64,000 nucleotides of DNA from Aminobacter ciceronei (GCF_014138625.1 NZ_JACJHY010000002.1:1-64000); one strand, 5' to 3'. Counted from the first letter of the stretch, positions 34,543 to 44,776 are shown. Made by a program: numbers and translations. Notes: generated from the sequence alone by a model not told the origin.

Positions 34543-35193
34543 TCAATCGCCGTCGAAGAACCTGCGGATCGCCGCCTCCAGCCTTTCGATGAACGGGTGG
34601 TCGTGCCCGCTTCCGGCCCAGATCAGGGCGTTCAGCCTGACGTCCTTGTTGAGGAAGTTCAGTTTGCCTGTGGCCAGCAGATACTCCGCGATCGCGTAGT
34701 GACGTCCCTTGATGGCCTCGATGAGGGCGTTGTTTCGACCGCTCTTGTCGGTGGAGTTGACGTCGGCGCCGCGCTCCACAAGCAGCCTGACGGCATCAAG
34801 ATGGCCGTTCTTCGCGGCTTCGATCAGGGCCGTCCTGCCGTAATATTCCGCCTTCGCGTCGATGTCCGTTTGCGGGTGCCCGACGATGGCGAGAATACAG
34901 GCGTAGTGGCCCTTGGCCGAGGCCAGGCTAAGCGGCGTACTTTTCCATCTGTTCCTGCAGTTCGCGTCGACTTCCGGATGCCCGACCAAAGCTTCGACTA
35001 CCGAGGCGTGGGCATTGAGAGCTGAGAGGTGAAGCGCCGTCCAGCCGTCGTCGTCCGATTGATTGACGTCGGCGCCGGCGGCAAGCTCTGCGTTTGCGGC
35101 GTCCACGTCGCCACGCTCTGCCGCCACCAGCAGGGCAGGCCAAGCACTGGCCTCATTGATTTGCAGGCTTCTGGTCACGTCAGTCGCCTTCAT
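34543..35193 (-). CDS. Ankyrin-repeat protein
   Basis: 216 residues from the ATG at 35193; a TTG at 35220 would add nine. Five or so ankyrin repeats are visible: ALLVAAERGDVDAANAELAAGADVN, DGWTALHLSALNAHASVVEALV, STPLSLASAKGHYACILAIV, GRTALIEAAKNGHLDAVRLLVERGADVN, and NNALIEAIKGRHYAIAEYLL. There is no signal peptide. It is a protein-interaction scaffold; the partner is unknown. The 160 bp between this gene and the GNAT gene show nothing recognisable. Confidence 0.85.
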   Translation of the reverse strand: MKATDVTRSLQINEASAWPALLVAAERGDVDAANAELAAGADVNQSDDDGWTALHLSALNAHASVVEALVGHPEVDANCRNRWKSTPLSLASAKGHYACILAIVGHPQTDIDAKAEYYGRTALIEAAKNGHLDAVRLLVERGADVNSTDKSGRNNALIEAIKGRHYAIAEYLLATGKLNFLNKDVRLNALIWAGSGHDHPFIERLEAAIRRFFDGD

Positions 35194-35365
35194 GGAGATG
35201 CACGCCCCACGATACCACAATTTGCCAGGTTCCTCGCGGTCGGCTGATGAGCGAGGGTTCCCTTTCCGAGGAAGACTGCACCATATTGGGCCAACTTGTC
35301 AGCTTATGTGGCGCTTCGGGACGCAAACTCTTGCCCTTGGCCGCCGAATCCTGTCAGTCGAAACG

Positions 35366-36493
35366 ATGGATTTTTCACCTCAGCAAGACGAAGCGCTGCA
35401 GGCAGTGGCGCGCTGGCTTAAATCAGGAAGGCCGCAGATATTCCGGTTGTTCGGTTATGCCGGCACCGGCAAGACGACGCTTGCGCGTTATTTCGCCGAG
35501 CATGTCGACGGCCAGGTGCAGTTCGCGGCCTTCACCGGCAAGGCAGCGCAGGTGCTGCGTTCGAAGGGTGCCACCAATGCGCGCACCATCCATTCGCTGA
35601 TCTACCGGCCGAAGGGCGAGGAGGCGATTGCCGACGAGGCGACCGGCAAGACCTCGATGTCGCCGACATTCTCGCTCAACCGGCAGAGCCCGATCGCCAA
35701 GGCCAAGCTCGTCGTCATCGACGAATGCTCTATGGTCGACGAGCAGCTCGGGCGTGACCTTCTGACCTTCGGCACGCCGGTTCTCGTCCTGGGCGACCCG
35801 GCACAGTTGCCGCCGATTTCGGGCGGTGGTTTCTTCACCGAACACGAGCCGGATTTCCTGCTGACCGAAATCCATCGCCAGGCGCGCGACAACCCGATTC
35901 TGAGGCTGGCGCTTGACGTGCGCGAGGGCCGTGAATTCATGCGCGGCGACTATGGCACGGCGCAGGTGATCGGCAAGGAGGACGTCACCCAGGATCTGGT
36001 GCTCGAAGCCGACCAGGTGCTTGTCGGTACCAACCGGACACGGCGGCGCTACAACCAGCGGCTGCGCGAGCTCAAGGGTTTTACGGCAGGATACCCACAG
36101 GCGGGTGACAAGCTTGTCTGCCTGCGCAACGACCCGGCCAAGGGTCTGCTCAACGGCTCGTTGTGGAAGGTGATGACCTCGTCGCGCGAGACGGTGAAGC
36201 CCGGCATTAACCTGCTGGTCGCGCCCGAGGAGGACGATCCCGACCGTGGCGTCGCCAAGATCAAGCTATTGAAACAGACTTTTGAGAGCCCCGACGAGGA
36301 GATCCCGTGGGGCACCAAGAAGCGCTACGACGATTTCGACTACGGTTACGCGCTGACGGTGCACAAGGCGCAAGGCTCGCAGTGGAACAATGTCGTGCTG
36401 TTCGACGAGAGTTGGGCATTCAAGGACACGCGCCAGCGCTGGCTCTACACGGCGATCACGCGTGCGGCCGAACGGCTGACGATCGTCCGCTAG
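35366..36493 (+). CDS. RecD-like superfamily 1B DNA helicase
   Basis: 375 residues. Walker A is RLFGYAGTGKTTLARYFAEH; AAFTGKAAQVLRSKGATNARTIHSLIY is motif Ia; VVIDECSMVDEQLGRDLL is Walker B; LVLGDPAQLPPI is motif III; TEIHRQARDNPILRLA and ALTVHKAQGSQWNNVVLFDESWAF are motifs IV-VI. This is a compact helicase without the RecBC-interacting N-terminus, probably a 5'-3' DNA helicase in repair or replication. A short UvrD_C_2 end (LYTAITRAAERLTIVR) is intact. Confidence 0.85.
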   Translation: MDFSPQQDEALQAVARWLKSGRPQIFRLFGYAGTGKTTLARYFAEHVDGQVQFAAFTGKAAQVLRSKGATNARTIHSLIYRPKGEEAIADEATGKTSMSPTFSLNRQSPIAKAKLVVIDECSMVDEQLGRDLLTFGTPVLVLGDPAQLPPISGGGFFTEHEPDFLLTEIHRQARDNPILRLALDVREGREFMRGDYGTAQVIGKEDVTQDLVLEADQVLVGTNRTRRRYNQRLRELKGFTAGYPQAGDKLVCLRNDPAKGLLNGSLWKVMTSSRETVKPGINLLVAPEEDDPDRGVAKIKLLKQTFESPDEEIPWGTKKRYDDFDYGYALTVHKAQGSQWNNVVLFDESWAFKDTRQRWLYTAITRAAERLTIVR

Positions 36494-36616
36494 AGCATTG
36501 GGCCGGCTGGCAACCCGCCGATGCGCGCGTTCTCGAGCGCGAGGATGCGCATCGAGACGGTTCTGCAATAATTTGCCGCAGTTGGCTTTACGTGAGCCGA
36601 GCCGCCTTGCTTGCCG

Positions 36617-37489
36617 TCAGGCGACGATCTCGAACAGCACTGCCGTGGCGTCGTCCGAGATCTTGAAGCGCGGGAATTGCTGGCCGTCGGGGTCGTCGAC
36701 CCGTTCGATATGCCGAAGCTCCTGCAGGAGCGGGGCAAGGCCTGTGCTGGCAGCGGCGCGGACCAGGTCGGAGACGCCATAGCGGCCATACTGGTCGGCA
36801 AGGGCGGCGAAGCCGTCGGAGCACAGCAAGCCCCTGGCCGGCAGGGCAACGTCGAGCTGCTCGGAGGCGAGATGATCGGCGGCGGCGGGCTCGATGCCGA
36901 GGGTCCAGACCGATCCGCCAGGCTGGTTGTAAGCGGCGCGGCGGCGGCGCAACTCGTCGCGCACAACGGGCTCGTCGGCGAGCGCCTGATGCGTCGCGAA
37001 TCCACCAGACTGTGCAATCGCCCGCCGGGCGCCGTCGCGCTCATTGGCGTAGGCGGCCTTGATGGCAGAGGTTTCGACGACCTTGCCATCGGCGTCGACC
37101 AGGAACAGGCGGCAATCGCCCAGGCCGTGCGTGACCAGCCGGTCGCCTTCGACATGAACCATCTGGAAGCTCGCGATCGGCAGATTCCAGGCCTCGATCG
37201 GCAAGGCGTGGGCCGCCTCGTGCACGACATTGGCGGCGCGCTGGTTGAGCTCGCGCACGACCTCGGCGACCTTGCGGCCATTACGGACGAGTTCCTCGAA
37301 GGTGCTCTGGGCAAAACGCGCGAGCCAGGCGGCATCCGAACCGTGCAGGCCGACGATGCTGGTGCCGCCGAGGCCGGTGGCGCCGTCGATGACAAAGGCG
37401 CAGCTGGCATTGCCACCGGCGCTGTCTTCGTTGGGACGCGAGGCAGAGCCCGGGTCAGTGATCGAATCGATAATGCGGATGTTTGGCAT
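36617..37489 (-). CDS. PP2C-like protein phosphatase
   Basis: 290 residues. The metal-binding motifs are recognisable: SASRPNEDSAGG, AFVIDGATGLGG, THGLGDCRLFLVD, LLCSDGFAALAD, and ISDDATAVLFE. Aspartates of DGATG, GDCR, SDG and DD would hold the two catalytic metals. It should remove phosphate from Ser/Thr of an unknown partner. No kinase or anti-sigma factor is adjacent. Confidence 0.8.
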   Translation of the reverse strand: MPNIRIIDSITDPGSASRPNEDSAGGNASCAFVIDGATGLGGTSIVGLHGSDAAWLARFAQSTFEELVRNGRKVAEVVRELNQRAANVVHEAAHALPIEAWNLPIASFQMVHVEGDRLVTHGLGDCRLFLVDADGKVVETSAIKAAYANERDGARRAIAQSGGFATHQALADEPVVRDELRRRRAAYNQPGGSVWTLGIEPAAADHLASEQLDVALPARGLLCSDGFAALADQYGRYGVSDLVRAAASTGLAPLLQELRHIERVDDPDGQQFPRFKISDDATAVLFEIVA

Positions 37490-37610
37490 GATGATCGCTG
37501 TGTGGCGCGCGCCGATGACCGGAGTGTGACCGCGGCAAGGTGTGTGAAGGTTGCAGTTTGCACAGTCCGTGGCAGATTGTCAGGTCAGGCAACCGAACCT
37601 TTGTTGGTCC

Positions 37611-38231
37611 ATGGCAGTCTTTCAACAGATCGTCAGTCTCGGCCCGAATTGCCGCGCAAAGTTCCATATCCGGAAGATTTTCGGCGAGCGCATCTCGAGG
37701 CGGGGTGTGTTCGACTGGCAGGTGACGCCTGTTCCAGCCGTTGCCGAATACATCAGGCGCGACTTCAACGGCTTGTTCGAGCGGGACGATCTCCATGTCG
37801 TCGACGGCGTCGTCTTCAACAAGCGCTTCGGCACCAGCCACATGCACGAGTTTCCCAAAGACATCGCCGAGAATACGCTCGACGCGCTCTATGCCAAGGC
37901 ACGCGAAGGCCATGACATCTGGTGCGCGGTCAGCAGGATGGCTCTGAACAACGATCTCTCGACATTGTTCGTACTGGCCCGTCCGGTGTCGGCGGGCGAT
38001 ATGGCCGAGATTTCCGGTCTCATCGAAAAGGCGCGTCCCGGGCGACGTTTCCTGCTTCTTGCAGCGCCTGAGGGCGATCATGACAACCACTGGAGCGGCG
38101 ATCACGAGGTCTGGAAAGCGCATCTGTCGTCGTTTCAGATCAGGTGGCCGCTGTCGGCCATCATGGCCGAGCAGATGCGGCGCCTGCGCAAGAATGTCCG
38201 CTATCTGAGGCCACGCTCGATGAGAGCCTAG
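37611..38231 (+). CDS. DUF1796 family putative papain-like cysteine peptidase
   Basis: 206 residues from the ATG at 37611. QIVSLGPNCRAKFHIRKIFG contains the candidate catalytic Cys, SRRGVFDWQVTPV is the second conserved block, and FGTSHMHEFPKD, with its His residues, the third. This is the DUF1796 pattern, which occurs next to glycosyltransferases or in capsule clusters in some bacteria. Here it stands alone. Enzyme activity has not been shown for the family as far as I know. Confidence 0.7.
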   Translation: MAVFQQIVSLGPNCRAKFHIRKIFGERISRRGVFDWQVTPVPAVAEYIRRDFNGLFERDDLHVVDGVVFNKRFGTSHMHEFPKDIAENTLDALYAKAREGHDIWCAVSRMALNNDLSTLFVLARPVSAGDMAEISGLIEKARPGRRFLLLAAPEGDHDNHWSGDHEVWKAHLSSFQIRWPLSAIMAEQMRRLRKNVRYLRPRSMRA

Positions 38232-38632
38232 CCGGCGTCGGCCGGCTTTGCGCCGAGCCATTCCCACGCCTTGATTTCGTCGGCATCGGTGAAGTGTTTT
38301 GTTTCGATCGAGGTGAGTGGCGCAAACAGGCCGACGACCGGGCCCATCCAGACAGGGCCACCGACGAGCGCATAGCGCCTGATGTGATGCAATGCCTTCC
38401 ACTTGCCCCTGAAGGTCATGGGATCGAACAAGGCCGACCAGTCGAACCCGTCATATCCGCTCGCGCGCAGCAGGACGTCGATCTTGTCATGGCCTTCATA
38501 GGCGGCATCGAGCAGGCCATAGGCGTTTTCGATGTCGGCCTGGGTGAAATGGCCGACGATCTCAAAGGCAAAGACCTCCGCATTGTCGGTGTCGATGCGC
38601 CGGAAGGGCGGTGGAGCATCCATGGAGCTCAT
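38228..38632 (-). CDS. SpoIIAA-like/STAS-fold protein
   Basis: 134 residues. AEVFAFEIVGHFTQADIENAYGLLDAAYEGHDKIDVLLRA and a C-terminal SIETKHFTDADEIKAWEWLG match the SpoIIAA-like family (PF11964), with a STAS/CRAL-TRIO-like fold. The ending around HFTDADEIKAWEWL is very typical. Function is unknown. It is convergent with the DUF1796 gene, overlapping by four bases. Confidence 0.8.
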   Translation of the reverse strand: MSSMDAPPPFRRIDTDNAEVFAFEIVGHFTQADIENAYGLLDAAYEGHDKIDVLLRASGYDGFDWSALFDPMTFRGKWKALHHIRRYALVGGPVWMGPVVGLFAPLTSIETKHFTDADEIKAWEWLGAKPADAG

Positions 38633-38664
38633 CGGGTTGTCCTCGTCGATGCGGCTTCAAGCTG

Positions 38665-38710
38665 TGCATGATCCTTTCCGACAATCGATTCCGATTGTCG
38701 GGGTCATGCA
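38665..38710. repeat. Rhizobial GCATGATC-type palindrome, copy A
   Basis: TGCATGATCC and GGGTCATGCA bracket CCGACAATCG-ATTC-CGATTGTCGG, making a 46-bp near-perfect palindrome. The ends match copy B at 55849-55893 and an element I recognise as dispersed in Rhizobiales intergenic regions. It lies between a minus-strand gene start and pdxJ, so a terminator role is unlikely. Confidence 0.65.
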
Positions 38711-38803
38711 TCCCGTATCGTCACTGGAACACATAAAAGCGCTCTCTGTTCCCGACCAAGCCGTGATAGGTGGCGTGGGTGTCGCTTTTGCTGAGAGTTG
38801 CCG

Positions 38804-39544
38804 ATGCCTGCCAAGCTGTCCGTGAACGTCAATGCCGTCGCTATGCTGCGCAACCGCCGCGATCTGCCGTGGCCGAGCGTCACCGGCCTGGGGCGCATCG
38901 CACTCGCCGCCGGCGCACACGGACTGACCGTGCATCCGCGCCCCGACCAACGCCATATCCGCTTTTCCGACGTGCCTGAAATCCGGGCGCTGATCGACGA
39001 CGAGTTTCCCAAGGCCGAATTCAACATCGAGGGCTATCCGACGGAAGATTTCCTCGAACTGGTCGAGAAGCACCAGCCGGAGCAGGTGACGCTGGTGCCG
39101 GACGATCCGTCGCAAGCAACCTCCGACCATGGCTGGGATTTCGCTGGACAGGCGAGCCTGCTCAAGCCGGTGGTGGCGCGGCTCAAGAAGGGCGGTTTCC
39201 GGGTTTCACTTTTCTCGGATGCGGACCCGGCCGGAATGACGGCCGCCCGCGACACCGGCGCCGACCGGATCGAGCTGTTCACCGGGCCCTATGGCGCTTG
39301 CTTCGATGACAAGGCAAAGGCCGCCAGGGAACTGGAAAAGCTGGCAAGAACCGCCGAGGCGGCTCTGGCGGCGGGCCTCGCCGTCAATGCGGGACACGAC
39401 CTCGTCGTCGACAACCTGCCGCAGTTGATGAAACACATTCCCACTTTGGCTGAAGTTTCGATCGGCCATGGGCTGACAGCCGATGCACTGGAGCATGGCA
39501 TGGCCGGCACGATCAGGCGCTATCTCAAGGCTTGCGGGTGGTAA
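38804..39544 (+). CDS. pdxJ: Pyridoxine 5'-phosphate synthase
   Basis: Condenses 3-amino-1-phosphohydroxyacetone with deoxyxylulose 5-phosphate to pyridoxine phosphate, the last ring-forming step of the DXP-dependent vitamin B6 route. 246 residues. [69 protein letters not shown], and [13 protein letters not shown] with [13 protein letters not shown] are all diagnostic. Start at ATG 38804 with GAGAG upstream; a TTG two codons earlier is possible. Confidence 0.95.
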   Translation: MPAKLSVNVNAVAMLRNRRDLPWPSVTGLGRIALAAGAHGLTVHPRPDQRHIRFSDVPEIRALIDDEFPKAEFNIEGYPTEDFLELVEKHQPEQVTLVPDDPSQATSDHGWDFAGQASLLKPVVARLKKGGFRVSLFSDADPAGMTAARDTGADRIELFTGPYGACFDDKAKAARELEKLARTAEAALAAGLAVNAGHDLVVDNLPQLMKHIPTLAEVSIGHGLTADALEHGMAGTIRRYLKACGW

Positions 39545-39658
39545 TATCCAGGCGAGCCATGCGTCGCCCGCATGAGCTCAACATTAGCTGTCGCAAAACA
39601 ACTGTTGCTTTTGCAACACAGCGAGCGTAGAGCCCCGCGGCTTCACGGAGAGTCGTTC

Positions 39659-41575
39659 ATGACCGATGCCGGCGCTGACAAGGCGGCAAATAGCGGGCAG
39701 GCGGTCCAGGCGGACGGCCATTCCCACGACATCAGACTGCTCGTCATCGGCGCGCTGGGTGTCGTTTTCGGCGACATCGGCACCAGTCCGATCTACGCCT
39801 TCCGCGAGGCGCTGGTGGCGTCGGCTGGTGGCCAGGTGGCATCGCGCGAGGACATCCTCGGCGTGCTCTCGCTGATCATCTGGGCGCTGACGATCATCGT
39901 CACCGTCAAATATGTCATGTTCGTGCTTCGGGCGCACAACCGGGGCGAGGGCGGTACGCTGTCGCTGATGGCGCTGGCACGGCGCAGCCTGCCCAAGCGC
40001 TCCGGCATCATCCTGGCGCTCGGCATGGTCGGTGCTTCGCTGTTTTATGGCGACGCGGTGATCACCCCGGCGATCTCGGTGCTGTCGGCAGTCGAGGGCA
40101 TGAATGTCGTGACACCGGCGTTCCAGCCTTACGTGGTGCCGCTGACCCTAGTAATCCTGGCAGCGCTGTTTTCGGTGCAGCGCTTCGGCACCAGCGGCGT
40201 GGCGATCGTCTTCGGTCCGATCACGCTCGTCTGGTTCATCGCCATCGGCTATTCGGGAGTCGTCCATATCCTCGACGACCCGGAAATCCTCTGGGCGGTC
40301 AATCCGATCTACATCGTCAACTTCCTCACCAACCAGCCGGAAGTGTCGTTCGTCACCATCGGCGCCATCTTCCTGGCGGTGACGGGTGCCGAGGCGCTTT
40401 ATGCCGACCTCGGACATTTCGGCCGCAGGCCGATCGTTCTGGCCTGGCTGTGCATCGTCTTTCCGTGCCTGCTGCTGAACTATGTCGGTCAGGGTGCTTT
40501 CGTGCTCAGCCACAACGGTACCGTCGGCCATCCGTTCTTCGAGATGAACGAAGGCTGGATGCTGATCCCGATGGTGGTGCTGGCGACGGCCGCGACCGTC
40601 ATTGCCAGCCAGGCGGTCATAACAGGCGCCTATTCGCTGACGCGCCAGGCGGTCCAGCTCAACATGCTGCCGCGCCTTGAGATCCAGCACACCTCCGAGA
40701 CGACACTGGGGCAGATATACATGCCGCGGGTCAACCTGATCCTCGCGCTGGTGGTGATGCTGCTGGTTGTCGGCTTCGGCGAGTCGAGCGCTTTGGCTTC
40801 AGCCTATGGCATCTCTGTCACCGGCAATATGCTGGTGACGACGCTGCTGCTTTCGGTGGTGATGCTGCGCATCTGGCGCTGGAAGGCGGCTGTGGCGATT
40901 GTTGCGACCGCGATATTCGGCCTGATCGACATCGGCTTCTTCGCCTCCAACATCGTCAAGGTGTTCGAGGGCGGCTGGGCCTCGCTGGCGGTGGCCTTCA
41001 CCAGCGCCTTGATCATGTGGACCTGGGTACGCGGCAGCCGCTATTTGTTCGACAAGACGCGCAAGAACGAGATTCCGCTCAATTTCCTGGCGGAGAATCT
41101 GGGCAAGAAGAAACCGCATCTTGTGCAGGGCACTGCCGTGTTCCTGACCAGCGATCCCGACAGCGCGCCGACTGCGCTGATGCACAGCCTCAAGCACTAC
41201 AAGGTGCTGCACGAGCAGAACGTCATCTTGTCGGTGGTAACGGCCCAACAGCCGGTGGTGCCCGACAGCGAGCGGGTCAAGATGGAGCAGGTCAACGAGC
41301 TGTTCATGCGGGTGAAGCTGAAATTCGGCTACATGGAGCAGCCGAACATCCCCAAGGCGCTGGCCATCTGCCGCAAGCAGGGCTGGAAGTTCGACATCAT
41401 GACGACGTCGTTCTTCCTGTCGCGGCGCTCGCTGAAGGCGTCGCCCAACTCGGGCATGCCCTTGTGGCAGGACAGGCTGTTCATCGGCCTGGCACGCACG
41501 GCGGCGGATGCGACCGAATATTTCCAGATCCCGACCGGCCGCGTGGTCGAGGTTGGCACGCAGGTGTCGATCTGA
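39659..41575 (+). CDS. kup: Kup-family potassium uptake transporter
   Basis: 638 residues from the ATG at 39659 (GGAG upstream). About 12 helices fill residues 25-450: [24 protein letters not shown] is the Kup signature, and [41 protein letters not shown], and [13 protein letters not shown] follow. The C-terminal cytoplasmic domain runs from about residue 460 to the end. It brings in potassium with protons. The gene has no partner genes here; alphaproteobacteria often carry several kup copies. Confidence 0.95.
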   Translation: MTDAGADKAANSGQAVQADGHSHDIRLLVIGALGVVFGDIGTSPIYAFREALVASAGGQVASREDILGVLSLIIWALTIIVTVKYVMFVLRAHNRGEGGTLSLMALARRSLPKRSGIILALGMVGASLFYGDAVITPAISVLSAVEGMNVVTPAFQPYVVPLTLVILAALFSVQRFGTSGVAIVFGPITLVWFIAIGYSGVVHILDDPEILWAVNPIYIVNFLTNQPEVSFVTIGAIFLAVTGAEALYADLGHFGRRPIVLAWLCIVFPCLLLNYVGQGAFVLSHNGTVGHPFFEMNEGWMLIPMVVLATAATVIASQAVITGAYSLTRQAVQLNMLPRLEIQHTSETTLGQIYMPRVNLILALVVMLLVVGFGESSALASAYGISVTGNMLVTTLLLSVVMLRIWRWKAAVAIVATAIFGLIDIGFFASNIVKVFEGGWASLAVAFTSALIMWTWVRGSRYLFDKTRKNEIPLNFLAENLGKKKPHLVQGTAVFLTSDPDSAPTALMHSLKHYKVLHEQNVILSVVTAQQPVVPDSERVKMEQVNELFMRVKLKFGYMEQPNIPKALAICRKQGWKFDIMTTSFFLSRRSLKASPNSGMPLWQDRLFIGLARTAADATEYFQIPTGRVVEVGTQVSI

Positions 41576-41650
41576 GACCGGCGCGGGGCAAAAAGTAGCA
41601 TGGCCAGTACATGTTCCGTCCGTGAACCATGCGTCATGGACGGAAGGCAG

Positions 41651-42913
41651 ATGGGCACTCGAAAACTTCACATCGCAATCGCCGGAGCCGGGCCTGCTGG
41701 ACTGGCAGCGGCACTCTATCTCAAGCGCGACGGGCACCGGGTCACTGTCCATGATCGCTTCGTCGAGCCGAAGCCGCTGGGCTCCGGGCTGATCCTGCAG
41801 CCGACCGGACTTTCGGTGCTGGCCGATCTCGGCCTGTTGGGCGAAATCTCACAACTTGGAAGTCGGATCGACCGGTTGCACGGCACCGATGCCGTGAGCG
41901 GGCGCACGGTGCTCGACGTGCGTTACGATGCGCGGCCGGGTGGGCGGTTTGGCCTGGCCGTCCACCGTGCGGCGTTGTTCGGCGTGCTGTACCGGGCAGT
42001 GTTGGGCGAAGGCATCGACATCGTCACCGCTGCCGAGCTGGAGGCCGTGGTTCCGGGCGAGCAGACACGGCTTGTCGACGCCGCAGGGCGGGAGCTTGGA
42101 TCGTTCGACCTCGTTGTCGATGCCACCGGCGCAAGGTCGAAGATCCGGCGTAGCGCCGGCCTCGCGGGCGAGCCGAAACCGCTGGCCTATGGCGCGTTCT
42201 GGGCTTCGTTGGACTGGCAGGGCGAAGGCTTCGACAAACACTCGCTAACCCAGCGCTATCGCCGTGCCAGCATCATGATCGGGGTGCTGCCGATCGGCCG
42301 CGCCGAGCCAGGCGGGCGCAAGATGGCGGCGTTCTTCTGGAGCCTGAAGCCGGCGCATGCCGAGCGCGTGCAGGCCCTTGGGCTGGACGCCTGGAAGGCC
42401 GAGGTGGCAGGGCATTGGCCTGAAAGCCAGTCCTATCTCGACCAGATTGAGGATTTCGACCAGTTGACACTGGCCCGCTATGGCCATCACACGCTACTGC
42501 CGCCGGCGGCGCGGGGCCTTGCCGTCATCGGCGATGCCGCGCATTCGACCAGCCCACAACTGGGTCAAGGTGCCAACATGGCCTTGCTGGACGCTGCTGC
42601 ACTTGCGCACGCCTTGCGGCAGGCAAGCAACACGGAGGCAGCGCTTACGGCCTATGTTCGCACCCGGCGCCGGCACCTTAGGCTGTTCCAGGCGCTGTCG
42701 CTGGCTTTTACGCCATTCTACCAGTCCGACTCGGTGCTGCTGCCATTTCTGCGCGACCGGCTGGTGGCGACGGTCGCCAAGCTGCCGCCGGCGCCGCAAC
42801 TGCTGGCCTCGATTGTCGCCGGCACGCTGATCGATCCGTTCGCGTCGGCCGGACTCAAGGAAGCGGACTGGACGGAGCGCAGCGAAGAAAAGCAAGTTCG
42901 CATCCTTGCTTGA
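41651..42913 (+). CDS. FAD-dependent aromatic-type monooxygenase
   Basis: 420 residues from the ATG at 41651, chosen for GGAAGG seven bases upstream; ATGs at 41600 and 41636 lack one. FAD motifs: HIAIAGAGPAGLAAALYLKRDGHRVTVHDR (GxGxxG), SFDLVVDATGARSKIRR (DG-like), and GLAVIGDAAHSTSPQLGQGANMALLDAAALAHAL (GD motif). This is the PHBH/UbiH fold of group A hydroxylases. The substrate is unknown, and no aromatic-degradation genes surround it. Confidence 0.88.
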   Translation: MGTRKLHIAIAGAGPAGLAAALYLKRDGHRVTVHDRFVEPKPLGSGLILQPTGLSVLADLGLLGEISQLGSRIDRLHGTDAVSGRTVLDVRYDARPGGRFGLAVHRAALFGVLYRAVLGEGIDIVTAAELEAVVPGEQTRLVDAAGRELGSFDLVVDATGARSKIRRSAGLAGEPKPLAYGAFWASLDWQGEGFDKHSLTQRYRRASIMIGVLPIGRAEPGGRKMAAFFWSLKPAHAERVQALGLDAWKAEVAGHWPESQSYLDQIEDFDQLTLARYGHHTLLPPAARGLAVIGDAAHSTSPQLGQGANMALLDAAALAHALRQASNTEAALTAYVRTRRRHLRLFQALSLAFTPFYQSDSVLLPFLRDRLVATVAKLPPAPQLLASIVAGTLIDPFASAGLKEADWTERSEEKQVRILA

Positions 42914-42965
42914 GCCATGCTGCGGTTGTGGCTACCTTGCGTCACATTCAACCGGGGGGCGTGCG

Positions 42966-44069
42966 ATGCGGGGACTTATGGTGCGTGGATTTCGAAAGGC
43001 AGCGGCAGGCTTGGCATTGCTCGCCGTCAGCTGCATGCCAGCGCTTGCCGATGCGACGGTGCCCTCCGCCGACATCGAAGGTTCCGCCGACAACGCGCTT
43101 GCCAAGCGCTACGAAGGCTCGTTCATCGTCTACCACCAGAAGCTCGACTACACTGATTTCAGCGTGCCGCTTTCGCCGCTTAAGGCCGATCCCGATCCGG
43201 ACAAGCGCGACAAGAACAACAACAGGGTGTTCAAGCCGGAGAAGGCTGACGAGATTGAAGGCACGCTCACCCGGCTGTTCTATGTGCTGCCGGACGGCCG
43301 TTCGCCGCTCGAAGTGCTGCGCAACTACCAGGACGTGGTGCAGGCGGCCGGCGGCGAGGTCGTGTTCGAATGCAAGAAGGAGGAATGCGGTGGCGACGCT
43401 TCGCGCTCGGCCTCGAGCGGCGGCGGCGACATGAGCCTGATGATGAACTTCTTCTACGACAGCGCCCTCGGCGTCGAGGCGTTCTCCAATGCCGCCTGCG
43501 TGGCCTCGTCTGGGGTTGCCGACCAGCGCTATCTCAGCGCCAAGGTGCCGCGTGACGGCGGCGACGCCTATGTCACGGTGCAGACCTTCCAACTGCTCGA
43601 CGACCTCTACTGCAAGGCGCTGAATGCGCGCACCATCGCCATCGTGCACGTGGTGGAGCCCAAGGCGCGCGACAAGAAGATGGTTGTGGTGGAGGCAGCC
43701 AAGATGGCTGATACACTGTCGACCAGCGGCGGCATCTCGCTCTACGGCATCTTTTTCGGCACCGACAAGGCCGACATCAAGCCGGAGTCAGGACCGACGC
43801 TGAAGGAGATCGCCAAGCTTCTGGGTGACAACCCGGCGCTGGCGGTGGCCGTTGTCGGGCATACCGACAGCCAGGGCAAGTTCGACTACAATATCGACCT
43901 GTCCAATCGCCGGGCGGCTGCGGTGAAAGCAGCGCTTGTCTCGCAATTCGGCATCGACGGCGGACGGCTGACTGCAGCGGGTGCCGGCATGATGGCGCCG
44001 GTCGCCAGCAACGACAATGACGAAGGCCGGGCCAAGAACCGGCGCGTGGCCCTGGTCAAGCTGAACTGA
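42966..44069 (+). CDS. OmpA-family outer-membrane protein with DUF4892-like N-terminus
   Basis: 367 residues from the ATG at 42966. The signal peptide ends PALA-D. An N-terminal domain of about 230 residues (YEGSFIVYHQKLDYTDFSVPL, RLFYVLPDGRSPLEVLRNYQDVV) resembles DUF4892. The C-terminal OmpA/MotB peptidoglycan-binding domain is clear: GIFFGTDKADIKPESGPTLKEIAKLL, VVGHTDSQGKFDYNIDLSNRRAAAV and GAGMMAPVASNDNDEGRAKNRRVALV. It probably tethers the outer membrane to peptidoglycan. Confidence 0.85.
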   Translation: MRGLMVRGFRKAAAGLALLAVSCMPALADATVPSADIEGSADNALAKRYEGSFIVYHQKLDYTDFSVPLSPLKADPDPDKRDKNNNRVFKPEKADEIEGTLTRLFYVLPDGRSPLEVLRNYQDVVQAAGGEVVFECKKEECGGDASRSASSGGGDMSLMMNFFYDSALGVEAFSNAACVASSGVADQRYLSAKVPRDGGDAYVTVQTFQLLDDLYCKALNARTIAIVHVVEPKARDKKMVVVEAAKMADTLSTSGGISLYGIFFGTDKADIKPESGPTLKEIAKLLGDNPALAVAVVGHTDSQGKFDYNIDLSNRRAAAVKAALVSQFGIDGGRLTAAGAGMMAPVASNDNDEGRAKNRRVALVKLN

Positions 44070-44124
44070 TCAGGCATTCTGCAGCATTGCGGCCGACGAT
44101 GCGGCGGCCGACTGAGGGGGATGA

Positions 44125-44760
44125 ATGGAAGATCTACCGGCGCGCCCGAGGCTGCGCGGCCTGCATCGCGCGTCGGCGCTGTTCATCGGCCTGTTCGTGC
44201 TGCTGCACATGGCCAATCATCTTGCCGGCCTGAGCGGGCAGGAGACCCACATCGCCTTCATGGCCGAAGCACGGCAGCTCTATCGACAGCCCTTCGTCGA
44301 GGTGGCGCTGGTCTGCCTCATCCTGTGGCAGGTCGGCAGCGGGCTCACCATGCTGGTGCGCGGTTGGGCGAGGCGAACGGGAACCGTCGCCTGGCTACAG
44401 TCGGCGTCGGGTGGCTATCTCGCCTTCTTCCTGGTCAACCATATCGGGGCCGTCATCGCCGGACGCACAGTCTTTGGTCTCGACACTGACTTTCGCTTTG
44501 CCGCCGCTGGCTTCTTTGCGCCGCCCTGGCACTGGTTCTTCGCGCCCTACTATTTTCTCGGGGTTCTCTCGCTATTCGTCCATGTCGGTTGCGCGGCATA
44601 CTGGAGCTCCCTGGCCAGCCGTCCCGCGCTGGGGACGGCCTTGCTTGGAGGTGCTGCCGGAGTGGGCGCGCTGCTGGCGGCGCTGATTGTCATGGCGTTG
44701 TCCGGCGCCTTGTATCCGGTAGCCATTCCTCCGCACTATCTCGCAACCTACGGACAGTAG
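44125..44760 (+). CDS. Five- to six-helix membrane protein, cytochrome-b-like
   Basis: 211 residues. Histidines lie in or near helices: LHMANHLAG (first helix), FFLVNHIGAVIAG and SLFVHVGCAAYWSSLA. This spacing recalls succinate-dehydrogenase/fumarate-reductase membrane anchors and small b-type cytochromes. No flavoprotein or iron-sulfur partner is adjacent, so haem binding is only a suggestion. GGGGG precedes the ATG. Confidence 0.6.
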   Translation: MEDLPARPRLRGLHRASALFIGLFVLLHMANHLAGLSGQETHIAFMAEARQLYRQPFVEVALVCLILWQVGSGLTMLVRGWARRTGTVAWLQSASGGYLAFFLVNHIGAVIAGRTVFGLDTDFRFAAAGFFAPPWHWFFAPYYFLGVLSLFVHVGCAAYWSSLASRPALGTALLGGAAGVGALLAALIVMALSGALYPVAIPPHYLATYGQ

Positions 44761-44776
44761 GCGGCGGCCCGTCGGA

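Noticed and set aside
37611-38632. DUF1796 and SpoIIAA-like genes considered as a toxin-antitoxin pair with the PP2C gene
   Set aside because: The genes are convergent rather than in an operon, and none has toxin-like features.
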